Assembly (NCBI GenBank): GCA_008921705.1
Contig: VFFE01007668.1
Location: 880,000 to 943,999 of the forward strand
Direction of reading: 5' to 3'
From: Burhinus oedicnemus
Taxonomy: Eukaryota > Chordata > Aves > Charadriiformes > Burhinidae
DNA: 64,000 bases
The position numbers and the translations under genes are program-made. Within the stretch, counting starts at the first letter, position 1. Each line of letters opens with the position of its first letter. The notes under the pieces are model-generated. The model searched no databases, was not told the DNA's origin, and saw only the letters and a list, made by a program, of their open reading frames with translations. Below are positions 13,901 through 26,000 of this stretch, one piece after another.

Positions 13901-16616
13901 TCCTACATGCAAAAATCTTGAAGTTAGTTGATTTAACTTTATTTTTATAAGGCATTTTTTGAACCTTTGCTTTATGCTTTAAACAGAAGTAGAAATGAAA
14001 TAATACATTGACTGTACATAGAGTGCACATCACTCCGTCAAGATTCAATCCTACATTAGGAATATCTTCAAGGAATAAATTCTGTATGTTGAATAATATG
14101 TCTTTACTGTACTGTCACGGTTTAAATTTGTATTCTCAATTTCTTATTTTACACCAGAGAATCTTTGATATCTCTAATAGTCAATGGAAAACTTTTTTTC
14201 CTTCCCTTGACCCTGTAAGTACAACCTTCCCTTGTGCCATACAGGTAAACTGTGGACCCAGTCTACTAATGTTTTTTATTAAAAGGAAGATGTGCTGAGA
14301 AACTGAAGCACTTTTGTAGTGTCCCAGATATCTAGAACATATAAATTTTCAGTACACTACTGGGTGGATAAATAAATCATACTTTATATATGTCCAGTTA
14401 AATAAAATGGAAAAGCAACTGTTACTTCTGACACCCAAAATAAACATATATCTAGCAATAAAAGACAAACTAAACCTAACCAGTTTCACTAAGGAAATAT
14501 CTGGAAGCTCTCTTTCCCTCATCCAGTCCACTACCTGTTTCTTTCCTCAGAATAGAGAAGTCAGCATTTCAGGCCTTTTGCTGACCTCTTTTTTTTGACA
14601 GAATATGTCAGCTTTTATGGCCAAACTGTCCTTTGTAAGATATCTGAACAGTCCAAACCGCTTTAATCTTTCACTTGGAGATGCACTCTATTTTGTCCTT
14701 AAGTACAAGACATTCATGTCACCTTCTTAATTAGAATAAAGGTTGTTTTCCTTCTCTGGATGGTACCACAGCGGCTCAGTTAGGAGGCATTTTCTGTGTT
14801 TACCTATCTAGTACACAACTTTTTGCTGCAGTATGTTGAAAAATTCTCTTTCACCCCTTAGGGACTGCTTGGTTTGCTCCCACAAGGAAGGTCTTTAACT
14901 AAGCTTTACATGCTATATAAATCTTTTCCATCCATACTTGCTTCAAACATATAAACAAACTAATTGTTTAGATCTTGTTATTGACTCTTTTGAAACCAGA
15001 CATAGGGTAATCAACCAATTGGAGTGACAAGGATTGAATTACTTAGCCACAGCCTTCTCTTCTTTTGTATATCAGAATTGTGACATTTATAGAAGGCATA
15101 TTAAGCCTGTGTAAATTTTCATAGAAGGTACATTGCCTTGAAAGCCTCAAGTTTACAAACACCTATTCAATGCAATAATAATCAAACTATTCAATAGTTA
15201 CAAAATGTTTTTTATGGACAGTTGGAATTTCATTTATGTTCCAATTAGAACCAGACAGGAACACTTCTCCATTTTCTACTACTCAGAGTATTTCACCACA
15301 GATAACTGATCATTTAAAATCAAAACATAAGTTTAAATACTTCAATTATGTAGAAGTCTGAAATGCCTCAGAATTATTCCCTTAAACAAGGCACTACAGA
15401 GTACTGAGGTCTGTAAGGATGTCTGAATGCTGAAACAAAATTTAAGTGGACAAGCTTCAATTTTGGCATGAGTGGTTCAAGTAAACATTAAAAAAAAAAT
15501 CTTTTTTCAGAACACAGAGCTAGCACTATTCTGTTAAAGAACAGCATCCTAAAAATCAATTCTTCAGTCACATAGTTTAATGTATCTGAAAGGAAATTCC
15601 TCCAAAGCCATCACTGTTTCTATTAGGCATCCATCCAAGAATTATTTTTCTCATTCAGCAATAAAACCAGTAATGTATTCCTCCCCCTCATAGAATGTTT
15701 AATCATGGATTTTACCACGTATAGCAAATAAGATTGCTTTTCCTGCCTAACCCTGTAAGATGATACTTGGCATTAGAAAGCAATTGTGTTCTCTCTATCG
15801 ATTTAGAATAATAATTTAAAAAAAAAAGAAACCAAACCACACGACACTTATCAACCTACTCTGCAAGCAGATACACATCTGCATTGTTAATAATATAGAA
15901 AGAATCAGTGTAGAACCTGAACTTGGCTTGCACGTAAACAAAATTTCCCTCAGATTTCTAGAAGTCTTTGAAGTAATATTCCTCTACATGTGACTGTACC
16001 TTATCAGTACATTTATTACGGATAAGTGACTTTATGGGCCACTGCTTTTTTTACTAAAACCTGTTCATGGATTTCACTGAATAAGAGCAAGTTACAAGGA
16101 AGTAGAAGTGAAGCAAGAAATTGCAATTTTCATTGTATTGGCCATTTTTAAAGAAGTTTCTCTTAGGCTATCCAAGTCTAAGGTTAACATGAGCTTTCCT
16201 ACATAAATAACAAATTACTATAAAAATGCCATGTTTCTAGAAATACGTACGATTGAAATTTCTCAAAAATAACTGAAGGAGTTTGATGAAAAGACCAATT
16301 TTCTCCAGTCTCCTTCTTGAGCAAGTCTTTGCACAAAATTACATAGTATCCTCACATAACCTTTTGTCCACCTGTGACTTTCTTATTACTATAAGAATAA
16401 TTTGTTATTTATAGCAATGACTAAATTTTTAATTGACTATGTCCCCACAAACACAAAGACACACAGAGGTGTAATGGCCATCTGGACCCATGTACCTAAT
16501 TGTACAGTAATGTATCTGTACCCATGTACCACCTACCATCATCCCCAGTAACCTAATTAGGGGAAAAACTCTCAACCCCGCCCCTCCCAGGGCATCCCAG
16601 GGGGATGTCAGCCCCA
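7985..16616. other. AT-rich DNA without recognisable gene
   Basis: About 8.6 kb of AT-rich sequence contains only short, composition-driven open frames. A short TA microsatellite occurs near 11071-11082, and TA-rich spots lie near 13029. The one structural feature that stands out is the hairpin at 12101-12169. No mobile element was recognised. Confidence 0.6.
12101..12169. repeat. 28-bp imperfect hairpin, 13-base loop
   Basis: Bases 12101-12128 and 12142-12169 are inverted copies of each other. They pair over 28 positions with no bulges: 24 Watson-Crick pairs, two G-U wobbles and two A-C mismatches, around a 13-base loop. The arms contain GGCTTTGTCA and its complement TGACAAAGCC. The length, lack of bulges and small loop resemble a microRNA precursor or a small palindromic transposon end. 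No transcription evidence is visible, and I do not recognise the mature-strand sequence. Confidence 0.55.
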
Positions 16617-18053
16617 TGGGTTCAAGACCATCTAAGGAACCTGAACATGCACACGTCCATGGGTCCTGATGAGATACATCTGCAGGTCCTGAAGGAACTG
16701 GCAGATGATGTTGCCAAATATATCCATCATATTTGAGAAGTCATGGCAGTGCGGTGAAGTTCCTGCTGAATGGAAAAGGGGCCATATAACCCCCTTTTTT
16801 AAAATGGGAAAAAAGGAAGACCCAGGGAACTACAGGCCGGTCAGCCTCACCTCTGTGCCCAGCAAGATCATGCAGCACATCCTCCTGGAAACCATGATAA
16901 GGCACACGGAAAATAAGGAGGTGACTGGTGGCAGCCAACATGGCTTCACTAAGGGCAAATCATGCCTGGCAAATATGGTGGCCTTCTATGACAAGGTTAC
17001 AGCATTGGTGGATAAGGGAAGAGCAACAGATGTCATCTACCTGGACTTATGCAAGGCATTTGACGCTGTCCCATATGACATCATTGTCTCCAAATTGGAG
17101 AGGCAAGGATTTGATAGATGGACCACTCAATGGATAAGGAATTGGCTGGATGGTCACACTCAAAGAGCTGCAGTCAACGGGTCAATGTCCAAGTGGTGAC
17201 CAGTGACAAGTGCTGTTCCTCAGGGGTCGGTACTGGGACCGGTGCTCTTTAGTATCTTTGTCAGCAACATGGATGTTGGGATTGAGTGCATCCTCAGAAA
17301 GTTTGCCGACAACACCAAGCTGTGTGGAGCGGTCGACACACTGGAGAGAAGGGATGCCATCCAGAGGGACCTGGACAGGCTTGAGAGTTGGGCCTGTGTG
17401 AACCTCAACATGAGCCTGTAATGTGCGCTCACAACCCAGAAGGCCAACCACATCCTGGGCTGCATCAAAAGAAGCGTGGCCAACAGGTCACAGCAGGTGA
17501 TTCTGCCCCTCTACTCTGCCCTCATCCGGACCCCACCTGGAATACTGTGTCCTGCTTTGGATTTCTCAGCACAAGAAGGACATGGACCAGTTGGAGCAGG
17601 TCCAGAGGAGCGCCACAAAGATGATCAGAGGACTGGGCACCTCTACTATCAGAACAGTCTGAGAGAGTTGGGGTGGTTCTCCTGGAGAACAGAAGGCTCT
17701 GGGGAGACCTTATAGCAGCCTTCCAGTACTTAAAGGGGGTGCTACAGGAAAGCTGGAGAGTGACTCTTGGTCAGGGAAAGTAGAGATAGGACGAGTGGTA
17801 ATTGTTTTAAACCGAAAGAGGGTAGATTTAGATTAGATATTAGGAAGAAATTCTTTATTGTCAGGGTGGTGAGACACTGGAACAGCTTGCTGAGACAAGT
17901 AGTGGCTGTCCCATCCCTGGAAGTGTTGAAGGCCAGGTTGGATGGGGCTTTGAGCAACCAGGTCTAGTGGGAGTTGTCCTTGTCCATGGCAGGGGGGTTG
18001 GAACTAGATCTTTAAGGTCCCTTCCAAGCTGAACTGTTCTATGATTCTGTGAT
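16617..18053 (+). mobile_element. CR1 LINE copy A, plus strand
   Basis: The element begins abruptly at GGTTCAAG in the linker before the reverse transcriptase and runs through the 3' UTR to the CR1 tail near 18053. Its first ~725 bases (to about 17345) are nearly identical, in inverted orientation, to 19460-20175. The remainder is more diverged and has an internal deletion near 17400, where the text jumps from the GTGTGAAC of the thumb region directly to CTCAACATGAGC. This loses the [11 protein letters not shown] block. Family identity is certain. Confidence 0.95.
16690..17420 (+). pseudogene. CR1 ORF2 RT, copy A
   Basis: A 164-codon open frame (16705-17199) carries the RT fingers and first palm motif: [30 protein letters not shown], and [10 protein letters not shown] with its metal-binding aspartate. 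It ends at an in-frame TGA right after GSMSKW. After the TGA the same frame resumes with [14 protein letters not shown] and [12 protein letters not shown] (17203-17340), where family members have FADD. The 164-residue product is identical to that of the inverted copy at 19600-20094. The TGA and the altered motif C make it inactive. Confidence 0.92.
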
Positions 18054-19453
18054 GATTCGGTAGAATAGCTTCATGGATTCCCAGAACAGGGAGAATACAG
18101 TATCAGTTACATCACATAGACTCTTTTTAATTATTAGAAAATACCTATAAATAAGAGTTAAAGTATGTTTGATTTAATAGAAAAAGACCTCAAAACATAC
18201 TACAGTTCAGCGCTCGGTTATGATTTTACATTTTCATTTTCTGTTTCAGTCTCTCAGCTAAGTTAGTAAGCCAACATTTTAGACGGGTTTTATACAGCTA
18301 AATAAAAAAGGGCCAGAAATTGTTCTCTGGCACCAGGGTAAAATGGTCCTGACTGGTTCACACACATGCTGCATAGGGCTAGCTTGCTCTTCAGAGGGGT
18401 TTTTTTTTGAGAGAGAGCGAGCTGTGTGGTGAAATTGCAGAAACAACTAGAGTAAGCTAACAAGTAAGCACTGAGGTTGACTGCCAGTCCACTGCTCTTG
18501 CTGACCCTTCTTTATTTAACAGTCCATACATTTCCTGATCTGGCAGGTTTTAGGTATTACTGAGATCTTCATAAAAATCATTTGTAATGGATAAAATCAT
18601 TGTCTTTTCTATTACCCAGAAGGTTAGAGAGATCATAGGATAAAGAACAATGTCTATCAGCTATCTCAATTTACAGTAAAATCACCTAATTTGTTTGAAC
18701 TCTTTCCAGTTAAGATTTTCCTCTATGTTCTTGGTAACTTGGTACCAGGACATTAGATGATCAGCAAGAAGTGTAGTAATTTCCTTCTCACTTCCTTCAT
18801 CAAATTTCTGCCACTTTACTTTCCATGTTGCTTATTTTAAAGGTTAATCTTTATATAAGCTTCTTCTTAGAATTATAGGACTTAGCAAGCTGCAAAATTT
18901 CTTATTAAGCTCAGGCATGATATACCAGATGGTGAAATAAAGACCTGGAATGCCTAGAAAAAGTAACACAGCTCCTGTACGCACTGTGAGTTCTAGGAAG
19001 CTCTTTTTGGAATCTTGTTAAAGGTAGTTGTCATGCTATACAGACAGTATCATTTTTTAAAATGGGATAGAATGTCTAATGGCATAATTTGGTTCTTCAG
19101 CTGTGCAATGACATTTAATCAGCTGTGCTTCCCATAATAATGTCATAGAACTACAGATCTTAAATGCAATTACTAGTCTAAAATGCACCACCAATCTAAA
19201 ATACACAGGGTAGTTTAATTAGTTGCTGTTCTGTGACCACAAATATCTGCAGCTTCCTGAGGCTAATATTACCTCTGTTTTCTGGTTCATCTCTGCATTA
19301 ATCAGATTCATGCTTGTATTCTGAAATGGTCATAAACGGTTATATAGGAAGTGAATGGGTATAATATAAACCAGATACTTTCTCCTGTCTTATTCTGAAT
19401 GATTTTCACTTTGAACCATACAGGTACAAGAAGACAGGTAAAGCCTAGTGGAT
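18054..19453. other. Spacer between inverted CR1 copies
   Basis: This is 1.4 kb of AT-rich sequence with no recognisable gene or repeat. It separates the CR1 pieces A and B and would form most of the loop if the inverted arms paired. Confidence 0.6.
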
Positions 19454-19469
19454 GGCCGAGTCTGTCAAC

Positions 19470-20425
19470 CGCTCCACACAGCTTGGTGTTGTCGGCACTT
19501 TCTGAGGATGCACTCAATCCCAACATCCATGTTGCTGACAAAGATACTAAAGAGCACCGGTCCCAGTACCGACCCCTGAGGAACAGCACTCGTCACTGGT
19601 CACCACTTGGACATTGACCCGTTGACTGCAGCTCTTTGAGTGTGACCATCCAGCCAATTCCTTATCCATTGAGTGGTCCATCTATCAAATCCTTGCCTCT
19701 CCAATTTGGAGACAATGATGTCATATGGGACAGCGTCAAATGCCTTGCATAAGTCCAGGTAGATGACATCTGTTGCTCTTCCCTTATCCACCAATGCTGT
19801 AACCTTGTCATAGAAGGCCACCATATTTGCCAGGCATGATTTGCCCTTAGTGAAGCCATGTTGGCTGCCACCAGTCACCTCCTTATTTTCCGTGTGCCTT
19901 ATCATGGTTTCCAGGAGGATGTGCTGCATGATCTTGCTGGGCACAGAGGTGAGGCTGACCGGCCTGTAGTTCCCTGGGTCTTCCTTTTTTCCCATTTTAA
20001 AAAAGGGGGTTATATGGCCTCTTTTCCATTCAGCAGGAACTTCACCGCACTGCCATGACTTCTCAAATATGATGGATATATTTGGCAACATCATCTGCCA
20101 GTTCCTTCAGGACCTGCAGATGTATCTCATCAGGACCCATGGACGTGTGCATGTTCAGGTTCCTTAGATGGTCTTGAACCTGGTCTTCTCCTACAGTGGG
20201 CAGTTCCTCTTTCTCCAGGTCCCTGCTTATGCCTTGTGTGACTTGGGATGTGTGGCTGGAGCACTTGCTGATGAAGATCGAGGCAAAAAAGTTGTTGAGT
20301 ACTTCAGCCTTCTCCATATCCTGGGTGACCAGGTCTCCTGTTTCCTTCTGGAGAGGGCCTACCTTTTCCCTAGTCTTCCTTTTGTCACTGATACCTGGAG
20401 AAGCCTTCCTTGTTGCCTTTGACAT
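19470..20425 (-). pseudogene. CR1 ORF2 linker and RT, copy B
   Basis: Two adjoining minus-strand frames cover the region between endonuclease and RT (20063-20425, with [13 protein letters not shown] and [16 protein letters not shown]) and the RT proper (19600-20094). The latter product is residue-for-residue identical to copy A. It ends at the same TGA after GSMSKW. A 2-base deletion relative to A falls just before ADNTKLCG and adds a frameshift. Inactive. Confidence 0.92.
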
Positions 20426-20709
20426 ACCTGGCCAGATTTAACTCTATCTGGGCTTTAGCTTTCCTATCCTGTTCCCTGGCTACTTGAACAATTTCTCTGT
20501 AGTCCTCCCAGGCTGCCTGGTCCTGCTTCCACCCTCTCTAGACTTCCTTTTTCTGTTTGAGTTTTTCCAGGAACTCCTTGTTCATCCATGCAGGCCGCCT
20601 GGCATTTTTGCCTGACTTCCTCTTTGTTGGGATGCATCGCTCCTGATCTTGGTGGAGGCAGTCCTTGGATATTAGGCAGCTTTCTTGGGCCACTCTTCCT
20701 TCCAGTGCT

Positions 20710-20990
20710 TTATCCCACTGCGTTCCATCTAGCAGATCCCTGAAGAGGCCAAAGTCTGCTCTCCTGAAGTCCAGGGTAGTGAGCTTGCTGTGCCCTCCTC
20801 ACGGCCCTAAGGATCTTGAAATCCACCATCCCATGATCACTGCAGCTAAGGCTGCCCTTGAGCTTCACATTCCCCACCAACCCCTCCTTGTTAGTGAGAA
20901 CAAGGTCCAGCATGACACCGCTCCTCATTGGCCTTTCTATCATTTTGAAAAGGAAGTTATCATCGACACATTCCAGGAACCTCCTGGATT
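20710..20990 (-). pseudogene. CR1 ORF2 endonuclease C-terminus
   Basis: The minus strand encodes the last part of the APE-type endonuclease: LDLVLTNKEGLVGNVKLKGS followed by the SDH catalytic histidine block (SCSDHGMVDFKIL). It is continuous with copy B of the RT. The upstream edge near 20990 is approximate, because the text beyond it no longer matches the family. No full endonuclease is left. Confidence 0.85.
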
Positions 20991-22830
20991 GCTTATGCCT
21001 TTAAATTGGGCCCCCAATGAAGCTAACTTACTGGCTGGAGTGGCTGGTATTCCTTTGTACTGAAGTGTCACTTGTGTAGGTTTAGGAGTACTCATGACTC
21101 AGAGGAGGATTCTTCCATTAAGCAGCCAAGGTCTGGTTATAGCCTGGTATACCAGTATTATGGAGAGGAGTAACCCACAGCAAATGTAAACCAAAATTTC
21201 TTTGGCAAGAGAGGGAATAACAGGAGAAGCAAACCCCAGATCTCTCCCTTCAGGCAATTCAGATATAGTGGATGTCACCATGTTAAAACAACTGCAAATG
21301 TGTTCTGTTCACTTTATCAAGCCAGTAAAAATACCTGGTTTTCTTCTGTCTTCTCCCAGAGATTTGAAACTCCTATTGTGAACCTAATAGGCTGAAGTAC
21401 ACAAGACTTCCTTCTTTTTTTTTTCTTCTGAGTGAGTTCTGCTAGACTTAAGTCTATGATGAATTCTCTAGGAAGCTGCTCTGTCAATCCTGAGAAAGCT
21501 CCATATTTGAATGTCATAATTCATTTACATTGAACTTTACATTAAGAACAAGAAAGAAGGCAAAATCATTACTGCTGTGAATCTACAGAAAGCATGTCTG
21601 CGGAGAGAGACAATACCAAGAACAGAATGTTGACCCCATGCTCATCAGGGGGTCCACAGCTAAAAGCAAAATCAGCAGTGAATCCAAACAAGAGACTGCT
21701 TATTAAAAAGGGCAGGAGAAAATGCTGACACCCATATGTCATTACTGAAAAATTCATTCAAGAGCTTAAATGTGTCCTGCAGCTTCCAAAGCTTTTCCTG
21801 TCAGAAGTCACAACAGCATGCCAGCACACTGAGCAGAAAGGAGTAAGTGCATTACATATGGTGAGAAACAAGACAATTTAAAGTGAAAATTCAAGAGAGC
21901 ACAGCAGGATGCACATGCCAAATTGCTCAGGGACTAAACAGTTGTTTTAAGCAATGCTGAACGGTTCCAGCATTTGGCAGGTGGATTTGTTGTGGCACAT
22001 CTGCTTTCTGTTAACAAAACTGTGTTTGCAAAAGAATCCAGAGGGACTTTGTGGCCATATATCATAAAACGTTATTGCTTTATAGGTCTTGATACAGCTT
22101 CAAGAGATGATAATTTTAGAGGCAATGGACAGAGTGGTCAGCTTATATGGGATTTTCAAGTGAAGGCAGAATTTCAATGTAAGTTTTACCATTGACAATA
22201 CTTACAGCACACAAACCTCAGGAAATTAGGGTTTAATAATGTAATATAATTTAAGTATACTTTGGTTCTGTGCCCAGCTGAATTGAATAGTCTGTGTCCT
22301 TTCACAGAGAGATAAAATTCTCTCTCACTAGAAAATCTTGGCTTATCTTCAAATACAAAAAATAAGTGCTAGTTAACAGCCTGCCTGTCTGTAAACATTA
22401 TGTTCTGCTTGGTTCCTCTTTCTTCTAAATGCAATATGGCTGCTATTAGACAAAGTAGAAAAGTTTCAGCAGGAGAGATTCATTATGTTCTTTATAAATG
22501 CTATAACATACTGACCATATCATAACCACTAGCTGAGTTTTCGTTAAAAAACAAAAGCAGTTGTAACTTCATGACATTTGGAAAAAAAAAAAAAACAAAA
22601 CCACTTGAGAAGTAGAAACAGATGATGTACAGACTTGTGACTTCCGAGTGGAGCTAAACATTTAAATATGCCTAAACCTTGGATGAAGCTGGGACTGAAG
22701 ACTCACTGAGTAGGATTCAGTTCAACATTAGAATATTTACATTTATGTGTCTACAATCAGAGGTCAATATGTATGCTGTTTAAGCTCTTATTTAGTCAGT
22801 GAAGATCAAGTGTTGAACACTGGTAAGATT
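20991..22830. other. No gene seen
   Basis: About 1.8 kb of AT-rich sequence contains short open frames only (longest 73 codons) and no known repeat signature. Confidence 0.55.
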
Positions 22831-22940
22831 CAGCTGGACCGGGTGCTGGGCCATCTCGACTAGACCGTGCTTTTGCCAAGAAAGGTTGGACCAGATGATC
22901 CTTGAAGTCCCTTCCGACCTGGTATTCTATGATCCTGTGA
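22831..22940 (+). mobile_element. Short CR1 3' end, other subfamily
   Basis: The text GGTTGGACCAGATGATCC followed by GTCCCTTCCGACCTGGTATT and a single tail octamer is a CR1 3' terminus. It comes from a subfamily distinct from the nearby longer copies, which have CCAACCTAAACCATT here. It is only about 110 bases long, so severely 5'-truncated. Confidence 0.85.
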
Positions 22941-23689
22941 AGTCAATGGAGTTGACTGAAGCAGACATAGCAAAGAGGGTATCCAGTCATACCCTCGGCA
23001 CTTCTTATCAGCTAGGTTAGGTAGCTCTCCAAATAGCCCAACACTTGTTAATCCGGGACTGACATATTCAGTTCTTCCCATGAATTGCACAGAGACTTAG
23101 AGTGACCTATTGTAGGATACTGTAACACCTCATTCCTTTTGTGCAGTTAGTGGAGGTGACAGGGGTAAAGTACAGACTCCACAAGGTAAGAATATGTCTA
23201 GTGTCCCAACTCTCTTTTCAAAGAAATATACAATATTACTGTATATCTCAAGGTCTCTCTGAAACCTAAGACAATAAAAACAGAGAAGACTCATCTAGTC
23301 TGTGTCATAATGACCCTTCCTTACATTTAGTTTCCTGTTTCATGATTAAATACAGAGGCAGCTAAAGTGGCTACTTGAGACCCCAGCCATGCCTACTCTG
23401 TTCTTCAGCTGTTAGCAACAAACGACATGAATTTCCAAATGTGTAATGTCTTTTCCTCCCTTCTCCTTATGCTTCATCTAGGATGGAGGTAAGCTCAAAG
23501 CTGTGATGTTTAAGGAAGTAAAGTGCACAAATACCAGCACTTCTATATTACATTATCAGGATAGGATTCATATCCCTACTCAGAGTTGGTGATCAGCAGA
23601 TAAGCACCACTGAATTCAAAGACTGATGGATTTTAAGGCCAGAAGGGAGATCAGCTTGAGCTGTTGCATGTCACAGGCCATGATGTGAT
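22941..23689. other. No gene seen
   Basis: This 0.75-kb segment lies between two CR1 copies. I see no open frame with recognisable content. Confidence 0.55.
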
Positions 23690-24480
23690 ATGCAATTGAT
23701 ATCATATATCTTGACTTGTGTAAGACCTTTGACATGGTCCCACACAACATCCTTTTCAATAAATTGGAGAGATATGGATTTGATAGATGGACTATTTGAT
23801 GAATAAAGATTGCTTGGGTGGCCACATCCAAAGAGTTGCCATCAACAGTTCAATGTCCAAATGGAAATCAGTGACAAGTGGTGTCCCTCAGGGGTTCGTA
23901 TCAGGACCAGTACTGTTTAATATCTTCAGCAATGATATAAGCAGTGGGATTGAGCGCACCCTCAGAAAATTTGTGTATGACACCAAGCTGAGTGGTGTAG
24001 TTGGTATGCTTGAGGGAAGGGATGCCATCTGGAGGGATCTTGACAGGCTTGAGAAGTGAGCCCACGTGAGCCTCATGCATTTCAACAAGGCCAAGTGCAA
24101 GGTCCTGCACTTGGATCGGGGCAACACCCAGTATCAGTACAGGCTGGGGGATGAAGGGATTTAGAGCAGCTGGGTAGAGCATTTGGAGATACTGGTAGAT
24201 GAAAAATCAGATATGAGTCAACAATGTGTGCTTGCAGCCCAGAAAGCCAGCTGTATCCTGGGTTGCATCAGAAGCAGCATGGTCGGCAGGTGGAGGGAGG
24301 TGATTCTGCCCCCTCTACTCCACTCTCATGAGACCCCACCTGTAGTACTGAATCCAGCTATAGGGTCCTCAGTACAAGACAGACATGCACCTATTAGAAG
24401 GTGTCCAGAAGAGGGCTACAAAAAAGGTCAGAGTGCTGGAACACCTGTCCTATGAAGAAAGGCTAAGAAAGTTGAGGTTG
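23690..24480 (+). pseudogene. CR1 ORF2 RT remnant
   Basis: Readable blocks are [32 protein letters not shown] (23876-23930), motif C degraded to FVYDTKLSGVV, and the thumb EGRDAIWRDLDRLEK followed by a stop. The C-terminal blocks (AAQKASCILGCIRSSM) recur in another frame near 24235. Motif C has lost the alanine and one aspartate (FVYD instead of FADD). Nonfunctional. Confidence 0.88.
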
Positions 24481-24830
24481 TTTAGCCTGGAGAAGAGAAG
24501 GTTATTGTAGCCTTTCAGTATATAAAGGTGACTTAGAAGAAAGAGGGAGAGAGACTATTACTGGGACCTATAGCGACAGGACAAGGGGCAATGGTTTTAA
24601 ACTAAAAGAGGTAGATTTACATTAGATGTAAGGAAGAAATTTTTTTACTGAGGGTGGTGAGACACAGGAACAGGTTTCCCAGAGAAGCTGTGGATGTCCC
24701 ATCATTGGAAGTGTTCAAGGTCAGGTTGGGTGGGGTTTAAGCAACATGATCCAGTGGAAGATGTCCAATGATCTTTAAAGGTCCCTTCCAACCCAAACCA
24801 CTCTATGATTCTGTGATTCTATGATTCTAT
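23690..24830 (+). mobile_element. CR1 LINE, 5'-truncated, plus strand
   Basis: It starts within the RT palm ([13 protein letters not shown]) and runs through the C-terminal domain and 3' UTR to GGTCCCTTCCAACCCAAACC and four or so octamers ending near 24830. It is more diverged than copies A and B and lacks their shared TGA: the corresponding text reads [11 protein letters not shown]. Confidence 0.95.
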
Positions 24831-25980
24831 CAAATCTACTGGTATTTTCCTACCTGTTACATGGTTTTGAAAAGCACAGAAAGATGATCAAGATTTTGAA
24901 GAAGGATAAACTTCTGTGTGTAAAATAAAAGTTGGAACTCTAAGGCTGTCTAGAAAAGCTTTAATTTGTTTAATGGCTTTTTTTTTAATTTGTTTTAATG
25001 GATTAAGGCAACAATTACTCTTTTAGCTATTCATACCCTTTAAATAAGTGTCTCTTTGAGCCTTTAGTGTAATTTTTCTTGTTTGTTTTGGGGGTGATTA
25101 TTGTCTTCATCCTGAGGAGGCTGGTTGTAGTCCTGCCTAGCCATGGGCCCTGCCAAGCCGGTCCCACCTGTGGGCTTGCATTCCAGCCTGGTCTCATCCA
25201 CAAGAAGGTGCCCGATGGACAGGGCTGGGGCTTTCCCTGGTGCTCTCTGACTGCCTTGCTCCTGGCTGAGGCGGTGAGACAAGTCTTGGCTGTCAGACCC
25301 TGCCTTATCAGACCCCCAGTGCCCAGTTCAGGGTGCCCTGGCCACTCAGAGAGCCTGGCCACCAGGCTCACGCAGTACCCTGATAGTTATTCTCACTTCA
25401 ACAGGAAAATGTAACTCCGTGTTTTATTTTTTTTTTAAAGAAACTGTTTTTAAAGTAAATGTAATCTTGGGATATTTCATTCACTTTTAATAGTCAATGT
25501 GAAAGTGGTGGAATAGTCTTGGTTAATGAAAAAATACTTTTTACAAATCTATTTTTGCCCGGTCTGAAATCTCTTTCTACAAATAAATTTTTGCAAAATA
25601 GATTTTACAGATCTACTTTGATGTAATTGAGGGAGAAATGCAGATCAAATTTTTTGCTATATTAAGAATCTATTATAATATCCATGAGGCTCTTGTGACT
25701 ATTGTGTGTTTACAGAAGTATCTCCTATTCCTTCAGGAAACACATTTATTCACTTATAGTACAAGATGAATGGTCTAATATTAGCTACTTTTTGCCTTAG
25801 AATTTTACTTCAGCTTTTGAAAAAAAACTCTTTTTTTTTTCCCCTGAGTGTCTATTTTTTTTTTTTGGTTTCTGTTGTAGTTTAGGCCGGATTGGCCACT
25901 TTCTTTTTTAGGAAGTGATTGCTGTTAGTTCTTTGTAAAGAATACCTTCTGTATAAGATTTGTAAGATTTTGAGTTTTAG
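24831..25980. other. AT-rich DNA with one GC-rich patch
   Basis: Mostly T-rich sequence with runs of T, interrupted by the GC-rich patch described separately. No recognisable gene. Confidence 0.55.
25105..25385. other. Unidentified GC-rich segment
   Basis: About 280 bases of clearly GC-rich sequence sit in AT-rich surroundings with sharp edges. Because stop codons are GC-poor, it is open in a frame on each strand (minus 25027-25371, plus 25079-25414). Neither product shows a domain I recognise. It could be an unclassified repeat, a retroposed RNA fragment or an old exon. I see no poly(A) tail or flanking duplication that would decide. Confidence 0.4.
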
Positions 25981-26000
25981 NNNNNNNNNNNNNNNNNNNN
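25981..26000. other. Assembly gap (20 N)
   Basis: Twenty undetermined bases are followed directly by a run of 24 T (26003-26026). The gap size is probably arbitrary. Confidence 0.98.

Larger units (their letters stand above)
19454..20990 (-). mobile_element. CR1 LINE copy B, minus strand, 3'-truncated
   Basis: Reading the minus strand from about 20990, this CR1 enters at the C-terminal part of the endonuclease, passes the linker and enters the reverse transcriptase. It stops at about 19454, just after the motif-C region. The 3' UTR and tail are missing. Loss of the 3' end is unusual for CR1, because insertion starts from the 3' end. It points to a later rearrangement, deletion or gene conversion. 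The segment 19460-20175 mirrors copy A. Confidence 0.93.

Noticed and set aside
16617..20990. One CR1 inverted by twin priming
   Set aside because: Twin priming would split one copy without duplicating ~715 bp and would not leave 1.4 kb of unrelated DNA between the parts.
20665..21063. 132-codon plus-strand open frame
   Set aside because: Antisense reading of the minus-strand CR1 endonuclease. No independent support.
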